From Flavobacteriales bacterium (GTDB taxonomy: Bacteria; Bacteroidota; Bacteroidia; Flavobacteriales_F; PHOS-HE28), in the NCBI GenBank assembly GCA_016716605.1, contig JADJWA010000001.1, positions 2,959,001-3,023,000 of the forward strand: 64,000 bases of DNA, written 5' to 3'. Under the pieces are notes generated by a model. It saw only the letters and a list, made by a program, of their open reading frames with translations, was not told the DNA's origin and did not search any database. A program made the translations under genes and the position numbers. Within the stretch, counting starts at the first letter, position 1. Every line of letters starts with the position of its first letter. Positions 15,287-24,330 of this stretch are shown here, one piece after another.

Positions 15287-17284
15287 TCACAGCGCGACAA
15301 AGCGCCCGGCAACGGTGCCTTCGCGCAACCACGCTCTCCAAACCAAAGGACCGGCGCCCGACCATGCCGCACTGATGCGTACCGTCCCGCTCCCATCGGC
15401 GCTCGCAATGCGCACAGTTCGGCCAAGCGCATCGAAGACCTCGATCCGCTCAAGCCCCTCCCCTTCCCAATCGGCCGATCCGCTCGTTGGATCGTAGCGG
15501 TAACGCACCGCCACCTGCCCCCCGGGTACCTCCTCCAGCCCGACCGGTATCGCTTCCACGTCGATTCCGATCAGCAGGGGGTCATGGTCGCTGCTGCGGA
15601 ATGCGTTGGCTTGGTAGAAGTCCGTGTTCGAGTCGCGGTAATCGAGGTTGGGCGGCTCATCGCTGTTGATGTGCCACACGGCTGCCCCGGTGATGGCATC
15701 GGCCATGGCTGGGATCGCGAAGGCGTGGTCCAACGATCCGCTGCGGTCCGCATACCGATAGGAATATGGCTCCGGCACACCCGCAATCATGTCGATGAGC
15801 CCGCTAGCGCGCATCCGGTCAATGGGATCCTCTTGATCGTAGGCGTTGAAATCGCCCAAGATGAGCTGTCCTGGGATCCATGTGGACGCGCGCACGCCAT
15901 CCCAGTGGGTGATCAGCTCATTGACCTGCGAGCGGCGCCTGGCATTGTAGCAGCCTTGGCCATCGCCCTGATCGAGGTTCGATCCGCTGGCATTGTCGCA
16001 GATCTTGCTGCGCAAGTGGGTGCCGCTGAGCAGGAAGCGCTTGCCGCTGGCATTGGATGCGAAGCCCTGCGTGAGATGCGCCCGCTCGAAGGTGGAAGTG
16101 CTCAAGGAGAAGAGCTGCGTGATGGGCGTTAGCGTCGATGTCCTGTAGAAGAAGATTGTCCGCGTGAAGGCGCCTGGGGCATCCTGGTCGATCACGGCGT
16201 AACCGCCTCCCATCGCCGTATTCAGCGCAGCGAGCAGATCATTCGATGCGGCATCGCTGTTCTGCAGCTCGCACAGCACGTAGGCATCGGCCTCCAGGCC
16301 TTGGAGAGCAGCAACGAGCTTGGTGCGCTGACGCAGCAGCTCATTCGCCGTGCTCGCGCCATTTCCGCCCAGTGAGGTGAAATAGTTCTTCACGTTCAGT
16401 GCGGCTACGCGCAGGCTGCCGCCCACCTCAGGAACGCTGGGCCGCTGCGCATGCTGCAACGGCACTGCACCGGCAGGATGAATGCGGTAGGCCCCGAAGG
16501 CGTAGTGCAATACGCCCGTGAGGCCCGTAACCGTGCCGCCGCAGCGCAATGTGCCCTGCCCCCCGATCAAGGGCGGCGGGCTGGGATAAGTGCTCGTACG
16601 GCCATCATCAAGCAGGATGGTGCCGCGGAGCTGCAGTTCAACGAGCGCATTGATCGCCCCCACGTTGCTGCTGCCAGTGGTGTTGGTGCCCGAAGCGGGA
16701 TTGTCGTTCGGGTCGGTGATGTCAGAAGGCGCGTGCAGCCGCGACGGAGCCAGCACGAGTTCACCGTACTGCGCCCATGTGTCGTTGCCGTTGACCACGA
16801 GTTGCTGCGGGAAGCGCAATAGCATGCCCTCGTAGCGCTCCCAATCCGCAGCCGAGGCGACCGGAAGGTTGATTTCTGATGGCGCCACCGTGCCGGAGCC
16901 GATGACCGAGATGCCTGTGACCTGCGAGATCTCCGTGAGCCCCTGGAACTCGAGCACGGTGCCGCTCACGCTCACCCGCTGGCCTGTGCTGATCCCGGAG
17001 GTGTTCGGGCTATACACGAACAAGCCATTGCTCGTGGCGGGGTCGCTATCACAGCCGGGATCCTCCAGGAAGAGGCCTTGCACGGTTCCGCTGCCGCTGT
17101 AGATGGCCGTAACGATCCCTGTGGTGGTGACAGCCTGCCCCTGCAGCGGACTGCTCTCCCCGCTCCCTTGTATGCTGCAAATGGGCGTTTGCGCCGCCAA
17201 GCCAATGGCAACACCCATGAGCCCCCCCGATGCCAATAGCCGCATGCCGCAAAGGACGGCAAGGCAGGCAGCATCCGTGACCAT
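15287..17284 (-). CDS. Secreted endonuclease/exonuclease/phosphatase-family nuclease, probable type IX cargo
   Basis: The 665-residue protein has a signal peptide. An OB-like region follows (about 45-150; GIVTAIYSGSGTVQGLFLEDPG), typical of ExeM/NucH-type extracellular nucleases. The endonuclease/exonuclease/phosphatase domain runs from about 295 to 580: NVKNYF, ELQN, a LSGTHLRSK region, ILGDFNAYDQED and SSDHDPLL, which hold the expected catalytic Asp, Asn and His residues. The last 70 residues resemble a type A sorting domain (VFDALGRTVR). It probably degrades extracellular DNA after export through the type IX system. An internal ATG at 17245 is an alternative start giving a shorter signal peptide. 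Confidence 0.88.
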   Translation of the reverse strand: MVTDAACLAVLCGMRLLASGGLMGVAIGLAAQTPICSIQGSGESSPLQGQAVTTTGIVTAIYSGSGTVQGLFLEDPGCDSDPATSNGLFVYSPNTSGISTGQRVSVSGTVLEFQGLTEISQVTGISVIGSGTVAPSEINLPVASAADWERYEGMLLRFPQQLVVNGNDTWAQYGELVLAPSRLHAPSDITDPNDNPASGTNTTGSSNVGAINALVELQLRGTILLDDGRTSTYPSPPPLIGGQGTLRCGGTVTGLTGVLHYAFGAYRIHPAGAVPLQHAQRPSVPEVGGSLRVAALNVKNYFTSLGGNGASTANELLRQRTKLVAALQGLEADAYVLCELQNSDAASNDLLAALNTAMGGGYAVIDQDAPGAFTRTIFFYRTSTLTPITQLFSLSTSTFERAHLTQGFASNASGKRFLLSGTHLRSKICDNASGSNLDQGDGQGCYNARRRSQVNELITHWDGVRASTWIPGQLILGDFNAYDQEDPIDRMRASGLIDMIAGVPEPYSYRYADRSGSLDHAFAIPAMADAITGAAVWHINSDEPPNLDYRDSNTDFYQANAFRSSDHDPLLIGIDVEAIPVGLEEVPGGQVAVRYRYDPTSGSADWEGEGLERIEVFDALGRTVRIASADGSGTVRISAAWSGAGPLVWRAWLREGTVAGRFVAL

Positions 17285-17313
17285 TCGCCATCAACAAGCG
17301 CCGCTCATAAAGA

Positions 17314-17338
17314 AAGGTACCTTGTTAGGCATAGTACC
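17314..17338 (+). promoter_or_regulatory. Possible PadR operator
   Basis: AAGGTACCTT (17314-17323) is a perfect palindrome, and a further GTACC lies at 17334-17338, all just upstream of a CATCTTTG -7-like box (17351-17358) and the padR ATG at 17388. PadR regulators often repress their own operon from such repeats. The assignment is positional inference. Confidence 0.45.
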
Positions 17339-17387
17339 AAGTTTAACACGCATCTTTGCCCCGCACTCAACCAGAAACAGCAGACCC

Positions 17388-17720
17388 ATGAATGTCGAGA
17401 ACAGCAAAGCGCAGATGCGCCGGGGCGTGCTGGAGTATTGCATCCTGAGCGTGCTCGCGCAGGGCGAACTGTACCCGTCCGATATTATTCAGCAGCTCAA
17501 GGATGCCCGCCTGATCGTGGTCGAAGGCACCTTGTATCCGCTTCTTTCCCGCCTGAAGGACGGAGGCTTCCTCACCTATCGCTGGGAAGAGAGCCGTAGC
17601 GGTCCGCCGCGCAAGTACTACAAGCTCACCGCCAGCGGGGAACGCTTCCTCAGTGAACTCGACCAGACCTGGGAAGAGCTCGCGCAGGCCGTGAAGAAGA
17701 CCACCCGCAAGAACCGATAG
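17388..17720 (+). CDS. PadR-family transcriptional regulator
   Basis: The 110-residue protein is a minimal PadR winged-helix repressor. It opens MNVENSKAQMRRGVLEYCIL, carries the recognition region VVEGTLYPLLSRLKDGGF (about 45-62) and the wing PPRKYYKLTASGERFL. A short C-terminal helix would mediate dimerisation. The open frame extends far upstream, but the ATG at 17388 is where family similarity begins. It lies 12 bases before a PspC-domain gene, a pairing seen in many Bacteroidota where PadR is thought to control the envelope-stress membrane protein. The ligand is unknown. Confidence 0.93.
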   Translation: MNVENSKAQMRRGVLEYCILSVLAQGELYPSDIIQQLKDARLIVVEGTLYPLLSRLKDGGFLTYRWEESRSGPPRKYYKLTASGERFLSELDQTWEELAQAVKKTTRKNR

Positions 17721-17732
17721 CCACTCACCACC

Positions 17733-19436
17733 ATGAAAAAGACAGTCACAGCGAACGTCAGCGGCGCCGTCTTCCACATTGAGGAAGATGCCTACGACCA
17801 GGTGCAGCGCTACCTCAACGGCATCAGGGCCCAGCTCGAAGGCAATGCCGGCCGCGATGAGATCATGGCCGATGTGGAAGCCCGCATCGCCGAGCTCTTC
17901 AACGAGCGCCTCGGCGGGAAGCGGCAAGTGGTCACCATCGACGATGTGCAGCACGTGATGGGCGTGATGGGCAAGCCTGAGGATTATGGCGATGGGATTG
18001 GTGAAGCCAATGGCGACGCGGCCTCCGTCAAATCAGGCGGCCGCGGCTACAAGCGCTTTTTCCGCGATCCCGATGATAAATGGGTGGGCGGTGTCATTGG
18101 TGGCCTTGCGGCCTACATCGGCATGGACCCGATCTGGCTGCGCATCATCATGATCATCTTCATCCTGCTCGGGAAGGGAACACCGATCCTGCTGTACGTG
18201 CTCCTGTGGATCCTGGTGCCCAAGGCCGAGACGGCAGCGGATCGCTTGCGCATGGGTGGCGAGCCGGTCACTGTTGATAACCTGAAGCGCGCATTTGAGG
18301 AGGGCGGCAAGAAGGTGGCTTCCGATGTGAACGACATGGGACGCAAGTGGAGCCGTGAATCGAAAGGCCGGGCGGCTGAAGCGGCCAGCGTGATCACGAA
18401 GCTGATCGGTGCGGGCATCATTGTGTTCGCATTCAGCCTGCTCTTGGGATTGGTGAGCGGGCTGGTCGGCGGCGCATTCGGCCTCTGGCAGGCCACTTGG
18501 GGCAGCGATGACCTGGGACTGATCGACCTCGGCGCGCTCGTATTCGCCACGCGCGAGCATGCTACTTGGATGCTCATCGGGGCCTTGCTCATCTGCTTCA
18601 TCCCCATCACGGCCATCCTCCTCGCCGGCTTTCATCTGCTCTTGGGCACACGCACCCCCGCCTGGCTATCCTGGTCGTTGGCCCTGCTCTGGATCGGCGC
18701 ACTTGTCCCGGTGATCATCACCAGCCTTTCGCTGGCGCGAGAATTCCAGCGGAATGAGAAAGTCCGCGAGGCTGTTGAGCTGGTCATGCCCTCGGACGGC
18801 CTCCTGTACCTGGATGCTTTGCCCAGCGACTCAGATGCCAGTGACCCACGCTTCCTTATCGATGCCGATGACAACGACTTCACGTGCCAAGGCCTGCGCA
18901 TCGAAGGTGACAGCATCACCTTGGATTGGGCTCGCATCGATGTCGAACAGAGCCCGGACAGCCTCTACCACTTGGTGATCGTGCGCGAGGCGAGCGGGCG
19001 CAATTCAAAGCAGGCCTCCGCAACGGCTGCAGGTATCCGCACCGGTTACCGGCAGGAAGGCGATGTGCTGCACGTCTCTCCGCTGCTGCGCTTCCACAAG
19101 GACGACAAGTTCCGCATTCAGCGGGCGCGCTTCACCCTGCTGGTGCCCGTGGGCAAGGGCGTATTCTTCCGGGCAGGCGCGAAGCGCGTGATCCATGACG
19201 TGGATAACGTGACGGATACCCGTGACGGCAGGATGGTCGGTAAAGGCTGGCGCATGACGCATAAGGGCCTTGAGGAAGGTCTCCCGGATCAAGCAACGTC
19301 ACCTGGCGACCAGGCTCCGGCGGAACCGAGGAACGAGGAACCAGGCAGCAGGAACAATAGCGAAGCCGTGATCACCGCATCGAGCGCTCCGCTCCGGCTC
19401 CCATCGCTGCTCGGTTTGCTACGGCTGCCTTTGTGA
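17733..19436 (+). CDS. PspC-domain membrane protein
   Basis: The 567-residue protein has an N-terminal cytoplasmic region (1-100) and a PspC domain at about 105-165 (KWVGGVIGGLAAYIGMDP, then two hydrophobic segments). Three or four more membrane helices follow at about 215-335, and a large beta-rich C-terminal domain at about 350-525. PspC proteins take part in envelope stress responses in other phyla. It forms an operon with padR. The last 35 residues (from AEPRNEEPGS onward) are of unusual composition and look like translated intergenic repeat sequence. The original stop may have been lost. Confidence 0.88.
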   Translation: MKKTVTANVSGAVFHIEEDAYDQVQRYLNGIRAQLEGNAGRDEIMADVEARIAELFNERLGGKRQVVTIDDVQHVMGVMGKPEDYGDGIGEANGDAASVKSGGRGYKRFFRDPDDKWVGGVIGGLAAYIGMDPIWLRIIMIIFILLGKGTPILLYVLLWILVPKAETAADRLRMGGEPVTVDNLKRAFEEGGKKVASDVNDMGRKWSRESKGRAAEAASVITKLIGAGIIVFAFSLLLGLVSGLVGGAFGLWQATWGSDDLGLIDLGALVFATREHATWMLIGALLICFIPITAILLAGFHLLLGTRTPAWLSWSLALLWIGALVPVIITSLSLAREFQRNEKVREAVELVMPSDGLLYLDALPSDSDASDPRFLIDADDNDFTCQGLRIEGDSITLDWARIDVEQSPDSLYHLVIVREASGRNSKQASATAAGIRTGYRQEGDVLHVSPLLRFHKDDKFRIQRARFTLLVPVGKGVFFRAGAKRVIHDVDNVTDTRDGRMVGKGWRMTHKGLEEGLPDQATSPGDQAPAEPRNEEPGSRNNSEAVITASSAPLRLPSLLGLLRLPL

Positions 19437-19477
19437 AGCATCCGCGCGGTTGGCGAGGGGTTGCTTCGCCGCGCTGG

Positions 19478-19505
19478 GCGCCCTGCCACTCCGGTGGTGG
19501 GGCGC
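19478..19505. terminator. Bidirectional hairpin between convergent genes
   Basis: A 12-bp stem with two G-T wobbles (GCGCCCTGCCAC with GTGGTGGGGCGC, loop TCCG) fills the space between the pspC-like gene and the convergent Omp28-like gene. Confidence 0.6.
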
Positions 19506-19517
19506 ATTCGCTCCCGA

Positions 19518-20846
19518 TCATTCGATCAGCAGAGCCTGCGTGCCTACCCGATCACGGGCCACGATGCGCAACAGGTAATTGCCGGGCGCGCAGTCCAGCG
19601 GTAACGAAAGCGCAGCACGATCGGATGATCGCACCACATGCTCCTCTCTGATCACACGCCCATCGGAGCCGATCAGCTGCACATGCGCTTCGCTGATGCC
19701 TTCTGCGAAATCGATGTTGGCTGCCTCCTGCGCTGGGTTCGGCCAGGCCCTGAAGAATCCCGAGGTGCCGGGCGTCTCCGGTACATTCACCAGCGTGAGG
19801 TCGCCATCCGTCACATTCACCGTCCAACTCGTGCCATTGCGCTTCTCGGTGACCATGGCGATCACGCGCAGGTTGGCGGCATTCCATTGCTCCGGCACCG
19901 TGAAGGTGTATTGATGGCTATAGGTGCTGCCCGCGGATGTGGTGGCCGGGACCACTCCCGCCGTCCCCGCGGCGCCACCGAGCACCTCGCGCACCACTTG
20001 TTGATGCACGTATGGGCTGCCTCCCGCGACCTGCACACCGCTGATGTTGTCCTCGAGGATGTACGCATTGACCACGAATGTCCCCGTTTGCACAGCCGCG
20101 AAGGTCGTGGCCACATCAACGGTCAGGTTCCGGGTCCACGCATTGAAGCCTGACGATACGCTCACGCTCGCCGGCGAAACGCCTTGCTTGCGAAGCTCGG
20201 CGCGAGTGCCCCATTGATCGTAGGCAGCATCATCGCCCAAGGTGCCGAACTCCTCCTGCTCCATGACGCCCGACGGGGAATAATTCGCGCTGAATTGCTG
20301 CCAGTAGGCCGTGCTGCTCGCGCTGCTGTACTCATCGCCGTTGTGGTGCTTGGCCACCACGATGAGCGGGTCGTCGTTGAGCGTGTTGGTGGCCTCATTG
20401 GGCAAGGGGCAGAATTGGCACCAGGTGCCGGTGTATTGCTCAATGAGCACGCTCTTCGTGGCCCAGGCGCTGAGCACATCCACAGTGAAGTACAGGGTAT
20501 CGTTGCTGTGGTTCGTGTCACCGACGCCCACCACCCAGACCTTCAGGGTGCCGCCGCTGGCCGTAGCCGTGAAGCTCGTTGGGTGCGTGTAGGGCCAGTA
20601 TTGGCCGGGCAGGATCCCCGTGGTGCTCTGCGTATTGCCCACCTGGATGGGGCCGTTGTTGAAGCGCCAATCGACGCGGAAGGTGATCAGGGGAACCGTG
20701 CTCGATGCATTCCGCACGCGCGCGGCAATCGGCCAGGGCTCATTCACCTTCCAGTAACGCGGTACGAAGGAGGTGTTCAGGTAGGCATCCTGGGCAAGGC
20801 TCAAGGCCGCGCTGAGCAGGTGGACGAGGATGAATAGCAAACGCAT
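19518..20846 (-). CDS. Omp28-related secreted protein with type IX-like C-terminus
   Basis: The 442-residue protein starts with a signal peptide (MRLLFILVHLLSAALSLAQ). An Ig-like region comes first, then an Omp28-type thioredoxin-like domain with IEQYTGTWCQFCP near residue 135, whose CxxC is the redox or structural motif of this family. The last 80 residues begin FRAWPNPAQE and contain LIGSDGRVIREE, matching type A sorting domains of type IX secretion cargo. It is probably exported to the cell surface; its biological role is unknown. The ATG at 20846 is used, not an upstream TTG. A TACTTTGTG -7-like box is at 20863-20871. Confidence 0.87.
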   Translation of the reverse strand: MRLLFILVHLLSAALSLAQDAYLNTSFVPRYWKVNEPWPIAARVRNASSTVPLITFRVDWRFNNGPIQVGNTQSTTGILPGQYWPYTHPTSFTATASGGTLKVWVVGVGDTNHSNDTLYFTVDVLSAWATKSVLIEQYTGTWCQFCPLPNEATNTLNDDPLIVVAKHHNGDEYSSASSTAYWQQFSANYSPSGVMEQEEFGTLGDDAAYDQWGTRAELRKQGVSPASVSVSSGFNAWTRNLTVDVATTFAAVQTGTFVVNAYILEDNISGVQVAGGSPYVHQQVVREVLGGAAGTAGVVPATTSAGSTYSHQYTFTVPEQWNAANLRVIAMVTEKRNGTSWTVNVTDGDLTLVNVPETPGTSGFFRAWPNPAQEAANIDFAEGISEAHVQLIGSDGRVIREEHVVRSSDRAALSLPLDCAPGNYLLRIVARDRVGTQALLIE

Positions 20847-20951
20847 GGTTCGGGATTGCGCGCACAAAGTAACCTGCGGGTGCGCGCTGGTAACTTGCGC
20901 AGCGAAGCCCCTCGGCGCCCATCAGCCGTCCGCTGTTGAATTCCAAGCCCG

Positions 20952-22085
20952 ATGAAGATCTCCGTGCGCCGGTTCGCCTTGATTCTCTGCACGAGCCTGC
21001 TCCTCAACGGGTCCATCTGCATTCCGGGCATTCGCGGCGGGCCGCCGCAGCTGGAAGGCATCACGCTTCCGCCCGGCTTCAGCATCACGGTCTTCGCCGA
21101 TGGGGTGAAGAACGCCAGGGCCCTATGCTGGGGCGACCGCGGGACCCTCTTCGTCGGCAGCCGCAGCGCAGGCGTGGTGCATGCCTTGCGCGACACCAAC
21201 CTCGATGGACGGGCCGATGAGCAGTACATCGTGGCCGAGGGATTGAATATGCCCGTAGGCGTGGCCTTCCGCGAGGGCGCCTTGTACGTGAGTGCAATCG
21301 ATCGCATCCTGAGGCTCGACAGCATCGAAGACCGTTTGCTGGATCCACCGGCACCCATAGCGATCACCCAGACCTTCCCCAAGGACACCCACCACGGCTG
21401 GAAATTCATCGCCTTCGGACCGGACGGCAAGCTCTATGTGCCGGTGGGCGCGCCGTGCAACAATTGCCTGAAGGATGATAGCCTGTATGCCTCGATCACG
21501 CGAATCGACCCGGATGGCAGTGGCCGCGAGATCGTGGCGCATGGGGTGCGAAACACGGTGGGCTTCGACTGGCACCCCTCTACCGGTGAGCTCTGGTTCA
21601 CCGACAACGGTCGTGATTGGCTCGGCGATGACTCCCCCGACTGCGAACTCAACCGACTCGGGACCGTGGGCGCGCATTTCGGATTCCCATTCTGCCACGC
21701 GGGTTCGGTGAGCGATCCCGAATTCGGCGACCGCCGTGCATGCGACGCCTTCATGCCGCCGGCCGCCAAGCTCGGCGCGCATGTGGCGCCCTTGGGCATG
21801 CGCTTCTACACCGGGTCGATGTTCCCGGAGAAGTACCGCAACGCCATCTTCATCGCGGAGCATGGCAGTTGGAACCGGAGCACGCCTGTGGGCTACCGCT
21901 TGGTCGCGGCATTCCCACAGCCGGATGGCAGCGCCACACATGAGGTATTCGCCGAAGGCTGGCTCAAGGGCTCGCGTGCTTGGGGCCGCCCGGTTGATGT
22001 GCTCGTGGCGCCGGATGGCGCGCTGCTCGTGAGCGACGATGGAGCAGACATGATCTACCGGATCGGCTACGCCCCACCGAAGTGA
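20952..22085 (+). CDS. PQQ-dependent sugar dehydrogenase-like (sorbosone dehydrogenase family) protein
   Basis: The 377-residue protein has a signal peptide and one six-bladed propeller of the glucose/sorbosone dehydrogenase type. Visible family segments include LPPGFSITVFADGVKNAR, GLNMPVGVAF, GHGVRNTVGFDWHPSTGELWFTD-like sequence around residue 200, and EHGSWNRS near 300. Members oxidise aldoses or other alcohols with PQQ in the periplasm, but many homologues lack a demonstrated cofactor or substrate. The gene stands alone and ends before a strong UUCG hairpin. It shares its fold with the first domain of the two giant proteins at 24331-31805, without their extra domains. Confidence 0.85.
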   Translation: MKISVRRFALILCTSLLLNGSICIPGIRGGPPQLEGITLPPGFSITVFADGVKNARALCWGDRGTLFVGSRSAGVVHALRDTNLDGRADEQYIVAEGLNMPVGVAFREGALYVSAIDRILRLDSIEDRLLDPPAPIAITQTFPKDTHHGWKFIAFGPDGKLYVPVGAPCNNCLKDDSLYASITRIDPDGSGREIVAHGVRNTVGFDWHPSTGELWFTDNGRDWLGDDSPDCELNRLGTVGAHFGFPFCHAGSVSDPEFGDRRACDAFMPPAAKLGAHVAPLGMRFYTGSMFPEKYRNAIFIAEHGSWNRSTPVGYRLVAAFPQPDGSATHEVFAEGWLKGSRAWGRPVDVLVAPDGALLVSDDGADMIYRIGYAPPK

Positions 22086-22168
22086 GGGAGTAGGCTGTGA
22101 CCGATTGCGCAGGCTTGCGTCTTCATGCCCGACCGCCGTTGGAAGGGAGAGTCCAGCGGCCATGGTCC

Positions 22169-22190
22169 AGAAGGCGCTTCGGCGCCTTCT
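22169..22190. terminator. UUCG-tetraloop terminator hairpin
   Basis: AGAAGGCGC and its exact complement close a C(UUCG)G tetraloop, an exceptionally stable hairpin. It lies between the convergent dehydrogenase-like (stop 22085) and PAP2 (stop 22192) genes and can serve both. Confidence 0.8.
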
Positions 22191-22191
22191 G

Positions 22192-22851
22192 TCATTTCCT
22201 CTCGGCACGGAATGGGCGCCGCCGGAGCCATTCCGCACGTGACCATGTGCTGCGATGGAGCAGGTGGTAAACGGCGAACGCCACCGAGGCACCGATCGCC
22301 GAGCCGGCGGATACGTCCTGCAGCCAATGCTGCGAGAGGTAGATCCGCGCGAAGCCGAGCAGCGCGGCGACCGCTACGAGCAACACAGCAGCCTTAGGTC
22401 GCGCGATGATCACGGCAAGCGCGAAGCACATGCTGAAGGCCGCCGTAGTGTGCCCGCTGGGGAAGCTGTTGTGGGCGTGCAGGTCGATCCCTTCGACCCA
22501 AGGCATGCCAGCGAGTTGGTCCCGGAACTGGCTCGGCCGGTCGAATCCGCTGAAAGGGCCGTGCTTCAGGGCCTGCGCCACCAGTGCGCTCAGGCCGCAA
22601 CTCAACCCCATGAGCAGGAAGGAGCGCCAATTGCCGATGAAGAACAGAACCAGCGCGATGCCCGTGGGCACCAGCCCATCAGCCAGGTGCGTGAACAGAG
22701 CGAAGAAACGGTCGAGCGCCGGCGGATGCCAGGCGTTCATGGCCCTATGCAGTTCAAGCTTATCTACCGCAGTAGCGAATCCAGCACCTATCGCGAATAG
22801 CAATGACCATAGCGTCATGAACACCTGTACCGTTCGTTTCTCATCGGCCAT
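22192..22851 (-). CDS. PAP2-family membrane phosphatase
   Basis: The 219-residue membrane protein carries the three phosphatase motifs of the PAP2 superfamily: K-x6-RP in KHGPFSGFDRP, PSGH in NSFPSGHTTAAF, and the histidine-containing third motif SQHWLQD. Five or six helices surround them. Members dephosphorylate lipid phosphates such as undecaprenyl diphosphate or lipid A; the exact substrate is not evident. The ATG at 22851 is used. A -7-like box TAGCTTCGC (22856-22864) ends only five bases upstream, so the transcript may be leaderless. The longer frame to 22920 overlaps the next gene. Confidence 0.92.
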   Translation of the reverse strand: MADEKRTVQVFMTLWSLLFAIGAGFATAVDKLELHRAMNAWHPPALDRFFALFTHLADGLVPTGIALVLFFIGNWRSFLLMGLSCGLSALVAQALKHGPFSGFDRPSQFRDQLAGMPWVEGIDLHAHNSFPSGHTTAAFSMCFALAVIIARPKAAVLLVAVAALLGFARIYLSQHWLQDVSAGSAIGASVAFAVYHLLHRSTWSRAEWLRRRPFRAERK

Positions 22852-22855
22852 GGCG

Positions 22856-22864
22856 GCGAAGCTA
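22856..22864 (-). promoter_or_regulatory. Predicted -7 box of the PAP2 gene (TAGCTTCGC)
   Basis: TAGCTTCGC followed by CGCC lies directly upstream of the ATG at 22851. The expected start point falls on the ATG itself. Confidence 0.45.
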
Positions 22865-22902
22865 GATGGCGAGGGACAGTATGTTCGTGCCACCCTTCCT
22901 GC

Positions 22903-24063
22903 ATGCAGAGGAATCCACAACGATCAATTCAGTTGGCTGCGCTCCTGATCGCTGCGATCAATGCGACCGGACAAGGCTTCGTGAACACCTATGGCGGCAG
23001 CGGGGCTGAAGATGCGCTGGGCGCGGCGGTGGGCAGCAATGGATTCATGGTGGCCACGCGCCGCTTCGTGAGCGATGGAATCGGCCACCAGTCCGCCATG
23101 CTCTCGATCAGCGCATCGGGCACCGAGCAGTCTTGGCTTCCCATCGGCATCGATGGGCGCAGTTTCACGCAAGCCGTTGCGGAGGGTCCGGGAGGCGCGG
23201 TCTTCGTTGCAGGCAGTTCCTTCGCCCCGGGCCGCAGCGATCACGATGGATTCGTGGTGAAGCTCGATGCGGACGGCGACGTGCTCTGGCAAACGAGGCC
23301 CAGCCTTCCTGGCGACGAGCAATTCTTCACGGTTCATGCGCTCCCGGATGGCGGCTGCATCGCTGCAGGCGTGCAGCAGTCAGGTGACGGGCACGACGCC
23401 TGGGTCACGCGTTTCAATGCATTCGGGCTCGTGCAGTGGAATCAAGCCATCGCTGACTTCTCCGATGTAGAGGCCCATGCGATCACCGTGCAAGGCGGCG
23501 ATGTGATGCTCACCGGCCGTCAGCTCAATTTCGGCGGCACCAGCGATGCGTGGATCGCGCGGCTCGGTCTGGACGGCAACGTGATCTGGACCAGCTCCTG
23601 GGGCGGTGTGCGCAATGAGGTGGGTCGTGCCATTGCTGCTATCGGCCCGGGCGCGTTCGTCCTGGCGGGCAGCACCAATAGCGATGTTCCCCTGGATTTG
23701 AGTGAGGGCCGCTACAAGGAGCACCTTTACCTGGTGGCCTTCGACCTCAACGGCGATTCTCTCTTTACCCGTGCCGTGGGCGATACGCTTTTCGACCGTC
23801 GTGCCCACGGAATGGCAGTGGCACCCAATGGCGACCTGTTGATCTGCGGTGAACGGTCCAGCAGCCTTGGCATGAGCGATGCCTATGCGCTTCGGCTTTC
23901 ATCCACGGGTGATCCTATCTGGGAGCGCAGCTGGGACCTAGGCAAAGAGGATCGCCTGCTGGACGTGCGCGCATTGCCCGATGGATTCATCAGTGCCGGT
24001 TGGTCAAGCACGGAGCTCTCGAGGCAGGCCCTGCTCCTCAGGCGCGATCCCAACGGCTTCTGA
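22903..24063 (+). CDS. Secreted repeat protein, probable beta-propeller, function unknown
   Basis: The 386-residue product has a signal-like N-terminus (QLAALLIAAINATGQG). It then has five to seven repeats of a unit of about 50 residues with the pattern GG-x-FVAGSS-x-DG/DA-x-VVKLDADGDVLWQ. Such units are common in Bacteroidota secreted proteins annotated as delta-60 or SBBP-type propellers. No catalytic motif and no recognisable type IX sorting domain is visible, and the protein ends shortly after the last repeat. It diverges from the PAP2 gene with 51 bases between starts. Role unknown; surface binding is a guess. Confidence 0.75.
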   Translation: MQRNPQRSIQLAALLIAAINATGQGFVNTYGGSGAEDALGAAVGSNGFMVATRRFVSDGIGHQSAMLSISASGTEQSWLPIGIDGRSFTQAVAEGPGGAVFVAGSSFAPGRSDHDGFVVKLDADGDVLWQTRPSLPGDEQFFTVHALPDGGCIAAGVQQSGDGHDAWVTRFNAFGLVQWNQAIADFSDVEAHAITVQGGDVMLTGRQLNFGGTSDAWIARLGLDGNVIWTSSWGGVRNEVGRAIAAIGPGAFVLAGSTNSDVPLDLSEGRYKEHLYLVAFDLNGDSLFTRAVGDTLFDRRAHGMAVAPNGDLLICGERSSSLGMSDAYALRLSSTGDPIWERSWDLGKEDRLLDVRALPDGFISAGWSSTELSRQALLLRRDPNGF

Positions 24064-24167
24064 TCAACAATCGATCGTTGGCCGGTGAGGGGCCGAATAC
24101 CCTGATCGGGGTATGGTCCGCGGCTTTCCTGTGGAAGAGCTTTGAGCGCAGTAAACCAGCTAGCACC

Positions 24168-24326
24168 ATGACCACCAGCAAGCGATTCGCCTTGCGCACC
24201 AAGGATCATAGCGATGAACGCGTGCTCGATGCCCGCGTCAAGGCCGTGCTCAATGCCCTGCATGCTGAACCGCGCGGCCGTGCGCTCGAAGCGTACTTGC
24301 GTGCCACGGGGCGCATGAAACGCTGA
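24168..24326 (+). CDS. Small basic protein, unknown
   Basis: This ATG frame encodes 52 residues rich in Arg, Lys and Ala (MTTSKRFALRTKDHSDERVL...) with predicted helical character and no membrane segment. It follows the repeat protein by 105 bases and converges with the large exoprotein gene, leaving four bases between stops. Codon choice looks like the neighbouring genes. It matches nothing I recognise; it may be a genuine small gene or a chance frame. Confidence 0.4.
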   Translation: MTTSKRFALRTKDHSDERVLDARVKAVLNALHAEPRGRALEAYLRATGRMKR

Positions 24327-24330
24327 GCGA

